NCBI GenBank assembly: GCA_914767715.1
Contig: OU612074.1
Span: 2,805,501 to 2,869,500 of the forward strand
Source: Membranipora membranacea
Taxonomy: Eukaryota > Bryozoa > Gymnolaemata > Cheilostomatida > Membraniporidae
DNA: 64,000 bases
Direction of reading: 5' to 3'
How positions within the stretch are numbered: position 1 is the first letter of the stretch; each line of letters opens with the position of its first letter. Both the position numbers and the translations under genes were made by a program. The notes under the pieces are model-generated. The model worked only from the letters and a program-made list of their open reading frames with translations. It ran no database searches and was not told the DNA's origin. This document shows, piece after piece, positions 23,601-35,944 of the stretch.

Positions 23601-26565
23601 GAGATGGCGCAGGAGTGGTGGGTTCGAGCCACCAGCTTTCTTGGGTATAAGTTCTATGCAACTATGCAATAGAATTGCTGTAAGTACCAGTGTCCTATAT
23701 ATTCACTTCACTGCTATCTAATATAAATTACACCCTCAATACCAACTTTCACTAGCTGAGCTGGGATTCAGCGTAAAGAGCATTAATGTCCTATATATTC
23801 ACTTCACGGCTTTCTGCTAGCTAACATATAGTTCAAAACGATCACCGGCTGACGTGAGATTAAGCGCAAAGAGACAAGCTTCGAGTAAATGTTCGAAATA
23901 TATTAACTCTTCTAGTATAATTGAGGTCTAAAGTTTGAGGGCCTTAACCTGCCCTATAGAATCAAGGCAACAACAAAAAAGTGCCGATTTAAATATGTGA
24001 CAAGGCAACTATGCAAGCTTTAAAGTTTGACACACAGACCTCAAGTGTCATATTATTTCAGCTTTTGTATTTACCTGTGGCTGTAGGACATCACATTGTG
24101 TTTCGCCTTCTTCAAAGAACAACTTGAGAATCCTGACAGGCACCCTACCAACTCTGTATTTCCTCCAGAACCATTTACTGAAGTTGATGTATGGTCGCTC
24201 TATTGCAGAAAAAATCATATTCATGACTATTAAAGGAAAATAAGACTCCCTATTGACCTTCTCAATTACAGTTAGCTATAATGCTTTACAGATAATCATA
24301 TTATGGAAGGTGTGTTTTTCTGGGTGAATTTAAATCTTTTGCTAATGATCATTGAGTGCACATATCTAAAATACCTCTAGTACAAACACAGCTGTGATCA
24401 TGGCATCACAAGAAATGATGTGCAATATACTCAACTGTGAAACTTTGATTAATCAGATTGACAAAGAGGGGTATCTTCCTCCTTGCACATACCTTGCAAA
24501 CTGCCAACAACGTCATTTGGGTTGTACTCAGCGCCGTCTCCATCCTCATAACCATTTCCATCTTCAGCGCCGGTTCCAACTTCAGCACTGTCTCCAACAT
24601 CTCTCTGTCTCTCATTTGGGTTGTACTCAGCTAGAATCTTATGCAACCTTTCACTGAGTTGTCTTTGGTTGTCTCCGTCTATGTCTCCATCTTCAGCGCC
24701 ATCGCCATACTGGGTGCGGACCATATCCTCAACTGCTTGAGATTGATCTTTATACTACCAGCAAAGACGAAATATGAAGCACTGTGTCATCATCAATAAT
24801 AAATTGTTTCGTATTTGCATTTTAAACAAGTATGTCAAATAATATATATTTATAAACATTTAGAAGAATTCTTTCTTACCAACTGGATGCGATGCCATGC
24901 TGTTTAGAAATTTGTGGACAGGGAAAATCAATAACGAACAAACAGTACTCACTTACCGTCTTTATGACGCTGATGTGGTTCTCTATAGGGATCCGGTCTT
25001 CGGATACAAGATGTTTCTTTTCTATACGGATCCAGCCTTCGAATTCAAGATCTTTCTCTTTTAAGAACTTCTGAATGGTCTCCCGCGGGTCATGTTTTTC
25101 AGATCCGATTGTTAGGGCCAGAAGAGGCAGCAAATTCAACTGTATGTCATATTTGACTTTTAAATCTTTAGCATAATATATGCGTACTTCGACGTCACTG
25201 ATCCTACAAGTATTAATCAAACATTGTGGACATGATAAAGCAAGCTGTATATTGTATGCATGACCAATGAGTTGTTATAAATTTAATACAAATTCCCCAC
25301 TGATACTGATATAATATGATGCCTTCAGAAGCATCAGCCCAGTGACTTGTATAAACTCCCACTTATTGTCTCCCCTTGATCATATTTGTGCGATTGGTGG
25401 TCATTGATCCATAGGCCTGTTCCATCGGTTGGTTCACCAGTAAGAATGCAATGGGGATTTTCTGAGCGCTTCAACTGTTACTCACCAACATGAAATGCAA
25501 ATCTAAAAGAAAGCCTAGAACGAATTGAGCAGAAGTATGACTTACGCTTTTTTGAGTTCCTTGTTAAGCAGCTTTTCCATCAGCTCACTTGCCTGGATCA
25601 CACCACCTTCTAAGTGACACAGTAAGAAATCGCTGTCATTACCGACTACAGGCCACCTGTACTTGCGGGCCAAACTTATGACCTTGGGATCAGCATCTCC
25701 ATCTGCCATACAAATCCTCACTGACGCCTGACTCCGCAGACAGTCTCTGAAAACCTGCAGTGAATCAAAATTAATTTAAATTGCAGCAATATGCAATATC
25801 CATTATGAATGAGGACAGTCAGGCTAAAAATTTAGTATATCTTTCGTATTCCTGTTGTATTATCTGATGCTGGTGTTATGAGTCACAAAGAATGGCAATG
25901 CCAGGCAGCACTCACTGCCAGCTTAGAACAAGATACCTGGAGTTTTATTACAGGATCCTAAAAATTTCAACACAATTGTTTGGAAAGGTACCAAGGATGT
26001 TTAATTCTGGTTCATGCTCAAATAAAGTATATTTAATAACTAAAAGTCCATATTACCAGGTAACTCGTCTGCTGCTGAAATAAAGTAATCAAAGGGGTCA
26101 CTAAGACTCAGGTATAACAAAGTAGCTTCATTCAGCTCCCAGCGGCATTAAGGTGACATTGCAACAACTCACCTTGGATGTCAGGCAGGATAGATAGGGC
26201 TTTGTATCATCGATATCAGACCTTGTTGAGAGATCCTTGATAGTCTGCAGATGTTGGTAACCACGTCCAAGTCGTCCCTCACTCTGATCTCTATCATACC
26301 CATCGAACACAACATAGCTGGTAACTTTGAGTTCCTCTAGAGCCTTGAAGAAGCGATCAACATCAGAAGCGAACAAATCATACTCTCCACCGTATTTCCC
26401 TTTGTATAATTTATTGCTGTGATTGAAAAGATAAATCTTGAGATTGTTTCCATCAATAAGAATACACCTTTGATCATCAGTATAACCCTCAAAGCATTCG
26501 GTCAGTTTTTTAAGTTGCCTCAGGCTTCGATCAGATACAAATTGACTCAAATATTTGACACCCAT
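20620..26565 (-). CDS. Asteroid (ASTE1)-like PIN/XPG-type nuclease, copy C
   Basis: Eight exons are seen: 26565-26173, 25754-25546, 25203-24957, 24754-24493, 24226-24075, 23310-22958, 21548-21399 and 20794-20620. The total is 1941 nt, 646 aa. Exon 3 is 39 nt longer than in copy A and carries additional charged residues before the shared segment IPIENH, with donor GTAAGT in place of GTGAGT. Exon 4 is 6 nt shorter. Exons 1-3 are more diverged from A and B than the rest of the gene, whereas exons 5-7 resemble A closely. The key acidic motifs in exon 1 and exon 2 remain. It is the outermost gene of the array and only its upstream flank is unique DNA. Confidence 0.84.
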
Positions 26566-26654
26566 AATACTAGGTGCACAATGCAAAGTTATAGACTGCC
26601 TAATACAGTTGACTATCTTCATTAATTTGGGCTTGCCTTATCTCATGCAAAATA
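20793..26654. repeat. Tandem segmental repeat, unit 3 (truncated)
   Basis: The third copy matches unit 1 positions 1 to about 5869 and then stops abruptly at the sequence TGCAAAATA (26646-26654). After that the sequence is unrelated single-copy DNA. The whole nuclease gene is kept. The divergent small gene keeps only its first codons, and the zinc-ribbon gene and LINE are absent. This is the right-hand boundary of the array. Confidence 0.93.
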
Positions 26655-26674
26655 GGGGGCTTTGAGATAAGGCA
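26634..26674. repeat. Short inverted repeat spanning the array end
   Basis: Arms TGCCTTATCTCA (26634-26645) and TGAGATAAGGCA (26663-26674) are perfect complements around a 17-base loop. The last base shared with the tandem unit (26654) lies in the loop. The left arm belongs to the repeat unit, the right arm to the unique flank. Confidence 0.85.
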
Positions 26675-29600
26675 GCTTGGGCCACCATAGAAGTAGTTAA
26701 ATTATGTTGCCTAAAGCCTAATGATAAGAAATAAATACCACATTCATGGAAAGCTCCGCCCCTAGTATGAAGACTCCATCTAAGTGGTTTCTGTGAAATG
26801 CAAAAGGAAGGCTTTTTATTGAATGCTTATGCCAAAAATGAGGTTTTCAAACTCTGTTACCAAATTTGACAACAATCAGCCGTGCAGTTATTAAAATCTC
26901 ATTAAACATATTTTAACTCTATCCATCGTACTGCTTGCAAGTTGACCAAAGAAATCAACTGAATAGCCGAACTAAACTGGAGCTAGCATTTACACATCTA
27001 GGTGTATAGAATATTCTGCAATATTTTCAAATTACTTTTTAAACTATTGATGCAGCGCAGCCAAACGCCCCAGTAAAATCAGCTGTTAGGGGGACTGAAG
27101 GAATCGTAAAGCGGAGCGCGATTGGGGTGTAAACCAAGCAACTCAATAAAACGAATTTCTGTACACAACGCATCGATTCAGGGAATCCTACGGCAGCTCG
27201 AAAGTCAACCTGGTAGTTGTTGTTTCATTAATTGAATAATACTCAAGCGCTTCTAGCTTAGAATAACTGTATGGCTGGTGCTCTGCAAGGGTATGAATTC
27301 TGGACCTCCACAGCCCAGCAAGCTCAGTTTATAATGAATCTAAATCTGAATGAAAAGTTACTATGCTTATTGTTTAGAGTGTATAAGTAACCAGATTTTG
27401 TTGATTCTAACTCAGTGCACTGATTTGTTAAAACCAGACTATTGGTCATGCCCTACCACTCATAGAGCAGATAAGCAACAGATAACCATTAGAAAAACCA
27501 CATGCTAGTCCCCCACAAAAACAGGCATGAAAGCATAGACCACAATGCAACACACAAATAACACATGGGACAACCAGTCAGGCGATCAATGACTGTTTAT
27601 ATGACATAATCCAATTCACAAAGCCTTGGTGCTCATTTTCTGATGCCTATAATATAATTTATGGAAGGATTTTTTGTTGTGATGACTTTTCTAACAAAAT
27701 ACCAACTACTGCATTCAGAACAGATTGTGGATGGTACGAACTACTTTTAGTTTACAAGCAGCGAAGGCCAATATTAGCCCTAAAGACAACTGTAAGGCCC
27801 TGTAGTTAGGGATCGGATGCTTTATTTATACTATTTGACACATATCGATGGCTTATGGGATGGGGCCGAGTTATATTCAGCCCTGAAATAAGATATATCA
27901 TTGTCCACAATATTCATATTCACAGCTACCAGCTGAAAGCTGCAGGCCTCGCAGTCTGAATGCTTTGCGAAAAACTGTCTTATCTTATCTAAGGTAAGAA
28001 TTCCTCGAAAAGCTTACCAACAGTTAATTAACAAGCGATCACCTTGCATACAGTTAAAAATCCTGATATAACATCTATTGTTTGACACCCAACTTGGAAA
28101 CTTCCTACATTTACCATCAGTATTCCTGTTACACAAGAATAAATAATGAGTGGTGGCAATCTGAAAGACTAAATGATAAAAAAATAGAAGAGTTGAAGTC
28201 CTTTTCTAAATTCTTGCACACATATCATAATTAACCCACCATGATCATCATATTATGCTCTATTGGGGTAATGTAGTTTGTTGTGACAGATCTATCACAG
28301 TTTCTTCAAATTCAAAGTTTGCTAATGATGCAAAAGGGGGGAAAAACCAATTTTCAATCCTACTAGACACTACATAAGCGTGTCTTAATTAGCACACCAT
28401 GTCCAACTCAGCAGTAGCGCGGTATCAAATTATTTCTAATAGCAAACTCTCCGCATCAAGGATAACATAAGGTGAAAGCAAGGAAATAGAGACTAACTCC
28501 TTGGTCTCTAACTCCTTGGTGAAAGTAACTCTCAAATCATGTAAAGTAAAATTGCTCAGCGAGAATTAAAGGCAGTTACTCAGCAGCATCGGGAGGTGTA
28601 CCCTTACACTTTAGTACATTTATCAAGATACTAAAATTCACATTGATCCATCCTTATGGACCCCTAACCAAAAGGAGATACAATGATCATACCAACATGC
28701 TAATATGGAGAACAAAAACTTTCATGATAGCCAGCTACCACACACGAGGATAAGCCTTTTGCAAACATCTAGAGAAGTTCCCAGTTTATTCCTCAAGTTT
28801 ATAAAAAATCACCCATAGTTATTTTCAGCGAAACTAGATAGAGGGACCACACTCGGCGGGATTAACAGCAACTTAAAGATATAACCGATATTGTCATGCC
28901 ATGATTCTACAAACCAAAACCCAAAAGAGCCTGACTATGACCGTCAGCATTGCTAGAAATCAGCTAGTGAAATATTAAATGATTATGATTTTTACATTAA
29001 TAATTATATGATAAGGATTGTTTGATAAGATAGTTTATGCTCCAATAATATTGTACTAAAATTATTTGGCTTTGAATGAAACTCACAAATTATCTATGGA
29101 ATTTTTAATACTGCTTTATAACTCGCTGGCTTGAGCTACTGTTCAACCAGGGAGTTTACTCCCAGGATGATCTAAAGCGAAGATGCTTGAAATAAGCTGC
29201 GCAAAATGGAATGGACACATAAAAATAAAGCCCTGTATTAACTGCATTAGGATACTAAATACAACATGAAAATGAATTTTAAGTTTTCTGCTGAGTGAAA
29301 AAAAAAGACATGCTTCCTGCAAAAAGAAAAGGTCGCCGAAGATTTAGACTGACAGTAGGGAAGGATTGGATAATATAGCCAGAAAATTGACTAACTACCC
29401 TGCCCACAGCCACCAGCTTCTTGTGGTGACCACTATTAGAATTTGACATGACAACCAACATCAGAACCAACAACAGATAATCCTACCATAATGATAAAAT
29501 TGACTATACCGCCCAGCCAATAAATTTTTTTAAATATTATGAGATTTTTATACTGAATCAATTTTTATTCGTTTTTATTCATTCATTTAATTTACGTTGA

Positions 29601-29790
29601 AACATCATAATATTCAAGCATGAATCATTAAAATTAAATCATCGTTTTTATTACGTGGTTTTTTCATCTTGATCCCTTATTTCCCATTTTTATGACTTGA
29701 CATTGAAAAGAACATCCTTATCAGCTCAGACAATTCGCAACTAGAATGGATTTTATAGAAATGGCAATCCAACAAACGAATAAACAAAGC
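26655..29790. other. Non-coding stretch, no gene seen
   Basis: AT-rich DNA with no reading frame or splice chain that I can defend on either strand. It may be intron or 3' flank of the candidate gene that follows on the minus strand. Confidence 0.5.
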
Positions 29791-29794
29791 TTAC

Positions 29795-31917
29795 CTTAAG
29801 ATTACCAGCGTCGCTTTCACATCCATAGACACATAGTTGTTCAGAGTGGTTGAAGTTTGCGTTGATTCGGTCTTTCAAGTACAGGTCAGCCAGCGCAAAC
29901 TGACATGATATCAAACAACCAGTTGTAGCGGCTGCCCTGGGCTGCAGAATCTCCGAATCTCCTGATACAGAGCAAGAACCCGAAGCCCCCTTCGAAAAGG
30001 TTTTTTGTAGGGTTTGTTATTTTAGACCTGTCAAATACAGAATAAGAAAGGTTCGGTGAGTATCAATCATCAAAGGAATACAAGTGAATAAATGACAACA
30101 AGGAGCTGCAATGAAGAGCAGCAAAATGCATACAAGTTAGCATCTCAAATTTTCAAAATGGTACTGCTTGTGAAAAAGTGGTCTTTTGACCACCAGTGTA
30201 AGTTGCTAAAACTCCAGATTGTTAGTATGCTAGAGTTAGATAAGTTAGTATTAGTTTGACAGTAGTAGTTAGTATTAGTTTTAGTAGTTGTAAAGACAAG
30301 AGAAGTTAGTTAGCAGCTGGAGCTTTAGCAAACATCAATTTAACCACACAATGAATACAAAATTAAAAAATGTCAAATCTCAATAAAATGCAATAAAAAA
30401 ATATGGTAATTGACAACAGTTCAATTAATAGTAATAAATTTTTAATAGTAATAAATTTTTAATAGTATAACTTTAATAGTATATATATATTTTTAATAGT
30501 AATAAATTTGTGGTTGGTGATGTTCTGCAGATGCAGAGGAGATCTACAAAATAAACTTGAAGATTGGCAATTATATCTACAACAAGACTAAAAACAGTGT
30601 ACAACAAGCTTACAAGGGGCGGATATAAGCAGTGTACAACAAGCTTACAAGGGGCGGATATAAACAGTGTACAACAAGCTTACAAGGGGCGGATATAAAC
30701 AGTGTACAACAAGCTTACAAGGGGCGGATATAAACAGTGTACAACAAGCTTACAAGGGGCGGATATAAACAGTGTACAACAAGCTTACAAGGGGCGGATA
30801 TAAGCAGTGTACAACAAGCTTACAAGGGGCGGATATAAGCAGTGTACAACAAGCTTACAAGGGGCGGATATAAACAGTGTACAACAAGCTTACAAGGGGC
30901 GGATATAAGCAGTGTACAACAAGCTTACAAGGGGCGGATATAAACAGTGTACAACAAGCTTACAAGGGGCGGATATAAGCAGTGAAAAGGGAGGGAGAGA
31001 GTGGTCCTAAACTAAAATGTTCAATTAAATACGCAAAAATAATTTTCAAAAAAGGCAATGGACAAATGTGGATACAGCTGCGGCAGTACTCGTCTTCCCC
31101 AGTCATACTAACCTAATAAACTAATCCCTAAATAAATAAAACCCTAAATAATTAAATGATACACTAAATATCTAGATAAAACCCTAAAGTCAATACCGGT
31201 GAGTCCGACAGTCAGTCAGTTGATACGCCTAACGTACAACTGGAAAACAAAAAGCATGACACAGCTGTCCCCACATAAATCCATCTCAAAAATTTAAAAA
31301 GTATGTAATCAAGAAATCAAAGTAGTTGTATAAACCAGACATGAGTAAGGATAGGTGAGCAATGAGAGGATCATGTACAGCAAAATAAGCGTGACTTGAA
31401 ACATGGCATAGGCAACCCTGTAGCTCAAGCCGACAATTATTCAAGCGATCAATCAATAGCAAGCAAGTCCAACAACCCAACACTACCCTACCCTACACTA
31501 AAGCTCAAGCAATCATTTAACAGCAAACAAGGTGAGCAAGGTGCAACAGCATTAGTTAACTTTCAAGAGCGCTCTAAAGGTCAAGGTCAGGAACAAGAAA
31601 ACACTTGATGTTACATCCACAATCACCTGAGTAATTACCGAGACCAGCCGATGTGTGGTAGTAGTAGGTGATGGCGAGCCCTGCGATCCACAGCATACTG
31701 CAGTGCTGCTACCCAGAGTGTGTCCCGATCCGTCCAAGCCATCAGCTCCTGACTGTGCTGAGAGAGGTTGTCAGGATACCGCTGCTGCTGAGAGCTCGAA
31801 GGATCTGCGTTTCCACTGGCGATAGCTAAACATGCTCGGGGTGTCCCTCAGGCGCTTCTTAGAAAGCGCTGTACCATTCCTAGCTATACATCTACATGAC
31901 GACATTGCACCGACCAT
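29795..31917 (-). CDS. Candidate two-exon gene fragment, unrecognised
   Basis: Exon 31917-31780 starts at an ATG directly after a good acceptor (GTTTCAG) and runs 46 codons, Arg/Ser-rich, to a possible donor GTATCC. A second open segment at 29941-29795 (49 codons, ending AAG before GTAAGC) joins it in phase 0 and reads LADLYLKDRINANFNHSEQ. The exon 2 start is uncertain: acceptors at several AGs in the same frame are possible. The N-terminal region is basic and hydroxyl-rich, as in mitochondrial presequences, but this is only suggestive. No downstream exon was found and no family is assigned. The 35-bp array would lie in its intron. Confidence 0.3.
30217..30515. repeat. Low-complexity AGTT and TAATAGTAATAAAT repeats
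   Basis: A degenerate TTAGT/AGTAGTT stretch (30217-30310) and several imperfect copies of TTTTTAATAGTAATAAAT (30420-30510) lie just before the 35-bp array. Confidence 0.8.
30595..30984. repeat. 35-bp tandem repeat, 11 copies
   Basis: Eleven exact-length units (30595-30979) begin CAGTGTACAACAAGCTTACA and end GGCGGATATAAA or GGCGGATATAAG, plus five extra bases. The only variation is A or G at the last base of the unit, in the order G A A A A G G A G A G. Very low divergence indicates recent expansion. Confidence 0.97.
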
Positions 31918-32018
31918 TCTGAAACACACACAGGCATGCAAACAAGCATCAAGAGTCAGGATTTAAAACTTAGCTTTATCATTGGAGGCTGGACGTAGCT
32001 CAACCATCTCTAGTATGT

Positions 32019-32227
32019 CTCCAGTGCGTCTCCAGTGCGTCCTCTGTGCGTCCACTGTGCGTCCACTGTGCGTCCACTGTGCGTCCTCTGTGCGTCCTCT
32101 GTGCGTCCTCTGTGCGTCCTCTGTGCGTCCTCTGTGCGTCCTCTGTGCGTCCTCTGTGCGTCCTCTGTGCGTCCTCTGTGCGTCCTCTGTGCGTCCTCTG
32201 TGCGTCCTCTGTGCGTCCTCTGTGCGT
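32019..32227. repeat. 11-bp minisatellite, 19 copies
   Basis: Nineteen units of 11 bp: two CTCCAGTGCGT, one CCTCTGTGCGT, three CCACTGTGCGT and then thirteen identical CCTCTGTGCGT. Because 11 is not a multiple of three and the unit lacks stop codons, several frames on both strands are open through it. The resulting Arg/Cys/Val-rich or Arg/Thr/His-rich frames are artefacts of the repeat. Confidence 0.97.
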
Positions 32228-32789
32228 CCTCAGTGATCATCTAACACCAACTGTTTGACTGCTCAAACTCTCACAATCACCTGAAAACAAATGGACAGTG
32301 TTAATGGACATCCAAGCATAACAGGCTAGTGTGACAAGTAGCAGCAAACTACCGAGAAAAGTGCATAAACAACTGAGATCGGTTTTCTCTGATGGGCATT
32401 AACAGCATTAACATACATTAAAGCTGTTCGATCTCCAAATTTGTAATCAACTATCAATGCAATACCCAAAGTTTTTCTCTCTACACAATTTGTAGTTAAT
32501 GGTTTCTTGTAATCAAGCTATGCAAGGATCATCTGTTACCATTTAAAGCTGATACCAGAAGAAAATTTTCTACCACTACCGCAAGACCTGATCAGGCTGC
32601 TAGTTTTTGTATTGTAATGCAAATTTGATGTAAACAATATTTAAACTGAAACTGGAATCTTTAGAGTCGCCTAAACATATTTAATCATGACAGCACATGA
32701 TCGAATGCATATATTTTGATATTGCAGAGCCATTCAAACCTCAACCTAAAAACAGGGTCATCACAACAAAAATAAACCATAGAACTTAC

Positions 32790-32885
32790 CATGTTAATCT
32801 GTGTCAGTCTCCCTCAGGCTCAATCTGTCCAAGCAGCATCTGGAGCAGAAGAGCAGAGCCTGCAGCTCTCACATCCGCTTATATA
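32790..32885 (-). promoter_or_regulatory. TATA box and candidate non-coding first exon
   Basis: On the minus strand a consensus TATATAAG (complement of 32878-32885) is followed about 90 bases later by a strong donor, ATG|GTAAGT (complement of 32784-32790). This would give a short leader exon feeding the candidate gene whose coding exon begins at 31917. The leader contains a short upstream reading frame of about 11 codons. Confidence 0.4.
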
Positions 32886-32899
32886 CTGTCCTAGTTCTA

Positions 32900-35800
32900 T
32901 GTGCCCTTATTATTGAAAGCGGAGGGAATTATGTTCATTGTCAATGGTTGGTGATATTATAATGGGTAAGTCTTCGCTTGCAATCTGTCTATGTCCGGAT
33001 GATAGCAGCAAGCACCAAGCTTAGAATGTAGGTGATTTGTATGGAATTAACGCTTACATGAACAACTCAAATACCACTAAATGATGCTATGATTGGGCGC
33101 TTGTACACCATTTTTCCTGACTTATACGGAAAGCCACAGGATTTATAATTGAATTATTGTCAAACACCCTGGTGAAATTTAGCTAAAGGGTTCAAATGTA
33201 TAGATGTCTGCTTGCAAAATAAGTGACACATATTCTGCAAGCTAACCACTTTTGCTTTAGGTAGGGATTTTGGACGCTAATGCACTGACTGCATATATTT
33301 TAGATCTCTTTTGACATAATAAATGCTCGACTGGGTTGAAATATATCTTCAAATACACTTCAAAATAATATATGATATTTATAAATAACCCAAAATGAGC
33401 ACTTGTACAGATTGAGGAGCATAGCTTATAAAATACAGAGTAATAATATTCAACAGAAGGTTGTAGGCAGTGGTCACGTTGACAGATAATGAATAGGCCA
33501 GGGGGTTGGGGGAGTTGAGGCATTGAGTTCATTGCATTAAAACTACATAAATTGTGGAATATTTTCCTTGTATGTTCTGAACCCTGCTCTGTTACAGAAT
33601 AGTATAACAAAGGTTGCAGAGTAATTAGTTTGTAGTTAAAGTGACTATCCACACATGACAGACTTGCCATATATCACAGACACATCACAGACTGGCCATG
33701 TAACACAGCCTTTCAGTTTCACAGACTTGCCAAATAGCACAGCCTCTCAGTTCACCCCATGGACAAACTTTTCATCACTTTAATACCTTCACATTGCTTC
33801 TTTCATAGTAGTCTTACATGTATCCAAATTCTACCGAAATAAGAATCAGGGAGTTCAAGCCGTTTAACCTGAACTCAAACTTATGTTATCCAGGGCCAAT
33901 TCATGTCTACAAATAAATGATATGGCAATGTCAGTACTGGTCTCAGTCATAGAATTATCCCTATGGTCTCAGTAGTCATTGACACATAATATGATAAACA
34001 ACCGTAAATAATGTGTGACAATATATGAACACTAGATATGTTGGACAAAGAACAGCTTTTCATTGTGTCACCTTTGCACTCTTACAATGGACTTCGATAG
34101 GCATTCCATCAGTGTAGTGCCTCACTTATGAACCAACAGATTAAGGTATACAGCTATGCTGTCAAATATCTGGCATGAGGGACATCAGCACTGTCTGTAC
34201 TCACTCATTAGTTTGGGGGTAAATTTGGCTTATGCATTGATATTAGATGTTATTTGGCTGGAGCAATATCTAACACCAAGACATAGTTAAACTCAAAACT
34301 ATTTAATTTGAAAGGAAAAAAATAACATGATGTTTTCGAGTTGTCCTTTTAATGTCAGAGAGGAGATAATCCATTCCTGAATTAGAGTATTTCCTCTTGA
34401 GGCGTGATGTTAATTAGAATCAACATGGATCATTGCGTTCTAGGGTAAATGACAAATAGTACCTTAATACTCTGCTTATATGCACACCATATTTGGTTGC
34501 AGGGAACAGAGGTGCTTTGACTTTATCAGTATTCATGACTACCAGGACTCTAACATCTCCCGATCGTGTCGCCTGTCATCAAGAGAGTTCTGTCCATGTC
34601 ACATATACAATCTCAGAACATCAAGGGATGTAATCTGCAAGTATTGAAATGGGTGTATACCTTTTAGTTTGTTTCTAAGGTTTGTTGCATCTGCCAACAG
34701 TACTCATTCCTAGAACTATTGTTCTGTAGATGCATAAAGATGTTGTAAGTTAGCTGTAATGTTGGGGTTTTGGATTTTTGACTCTTGTGCTATATACAAA
34801 TATTGTAACACAACCTGCCAGTGGTCATATCATGTGATTCTCAGGGTACCCCCCAGAATTGCATACATTGCAATTATTAACCTGTCATTCCCTATTGTCA
34901 CGATTTATCTCAATTCCATATTATTGATTAACCACATTAACCACTGGACATCAAGAGACTGAACCAAACATGATAAATCATCAGGTGACCAAACCTAATT
35001 ATAAGCCCGCCACTAAAGCATAAAAAAGTAACATCAACAAAGCTTTACGTGATTTCATCATAAAAGCTACATTAACCCACCTGGAACACAAATTCTAATA
35101 ATCTTTAAGCTTAAGCGGCCATGATAGATACACGTCCTATGGATTCAGCTCCATTTACGTAGACTAACTCCTCCTCTGTTACACTCTATACTCCAACTCT
35201 AAGCGACTCTAATGGAGCACCTCACTCGGAAGTAGTGTAATCTGATAAGTTATCAAAGAGAAGATAAAAACTGAGGTAAGAACGGCAGAGAAACACAGCT
35301 TGGATGAACGACAGACTTGTAAAATCATTGCAGCATAACTACTGAAGTGAAAAATTTAGCACCCATAAGATATATAATATTGAAGGTAATGAGCACTCTG
35401 AGATAGGTGTCTCTCTACAAGGCAGAGCAGTGCGACAAAGTACTGCTCCTATCTATTTTTCGTCTATGGAAGTTAAATTTTGGGCCTACATACTCAACTG
35501 ATGGAAATCTGCAAGGTGGTACGATTCCATCCAGGATTGCTCAGATATCAACTGCTTATATATATATATTTCAAAACAATAATGTTAATAGTCTCAGATA
35601 TTACCTGACCCTAAAAATGACTTCATCATGAACTTTTCACAATAATTGAAGAGCCGCTTGACCTCATTCTCCTCCTATTGCGTGATTACACCATTATTTC
35701 ATGGGTGTAGGGTTATCCTCTCTCTGAACCAGAGCCTTTGGGAGGACATAACTCTAAATTGTAGACACCGCAAACCATAAATGGTGATCATTGTCAATCA

Positions 35801-35930
35801 TTCCCCTCTGGCTTAAACATCAGTCTAAGCCTATTCAAACTTACTTCACAGTCAAGTATATCTATCACCAAGGCAGATTGGCAGTGGTCATATTAATAAC
35901 TGAATGTCAGGTCAGATTTGGGCTTACGTG
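32900..35930. other. Non-coding stretch, no gene seen
   Basis: No convincing exon on either strand. A short run of imperfect CACAGACTTGCCA-type repeats occurs at about 33655-33750. Open frames here are short and lack splice context or recognisable motifs. Confidence 0.5.
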
Positions 35931-35944
35931 AGTGGATGGCTTAC

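Noticed and set aside
29900-30015. Minus-strand frame reading PFRRGLRVLALYQEIRRF, reminiscent of the histone H3 block with ALREIRRY
   Set aside because: The similarity is confined to a few residues, the frame stops soon after, and no histone-fold sequence follows.
30595-30984. Array of 35-bp repeats resembling a CRISPR
   Set aside because: Units are directly adjacent with no unique spacers, and the DNA is eukaryotic; it is a minisatellite.
32010-32258. Overlapping open frames of 69-84 codons in several frames across the 11-bp array
   Set aside because: They arise because the repeat unit has no stop in those frames; they are not evidence of coding.
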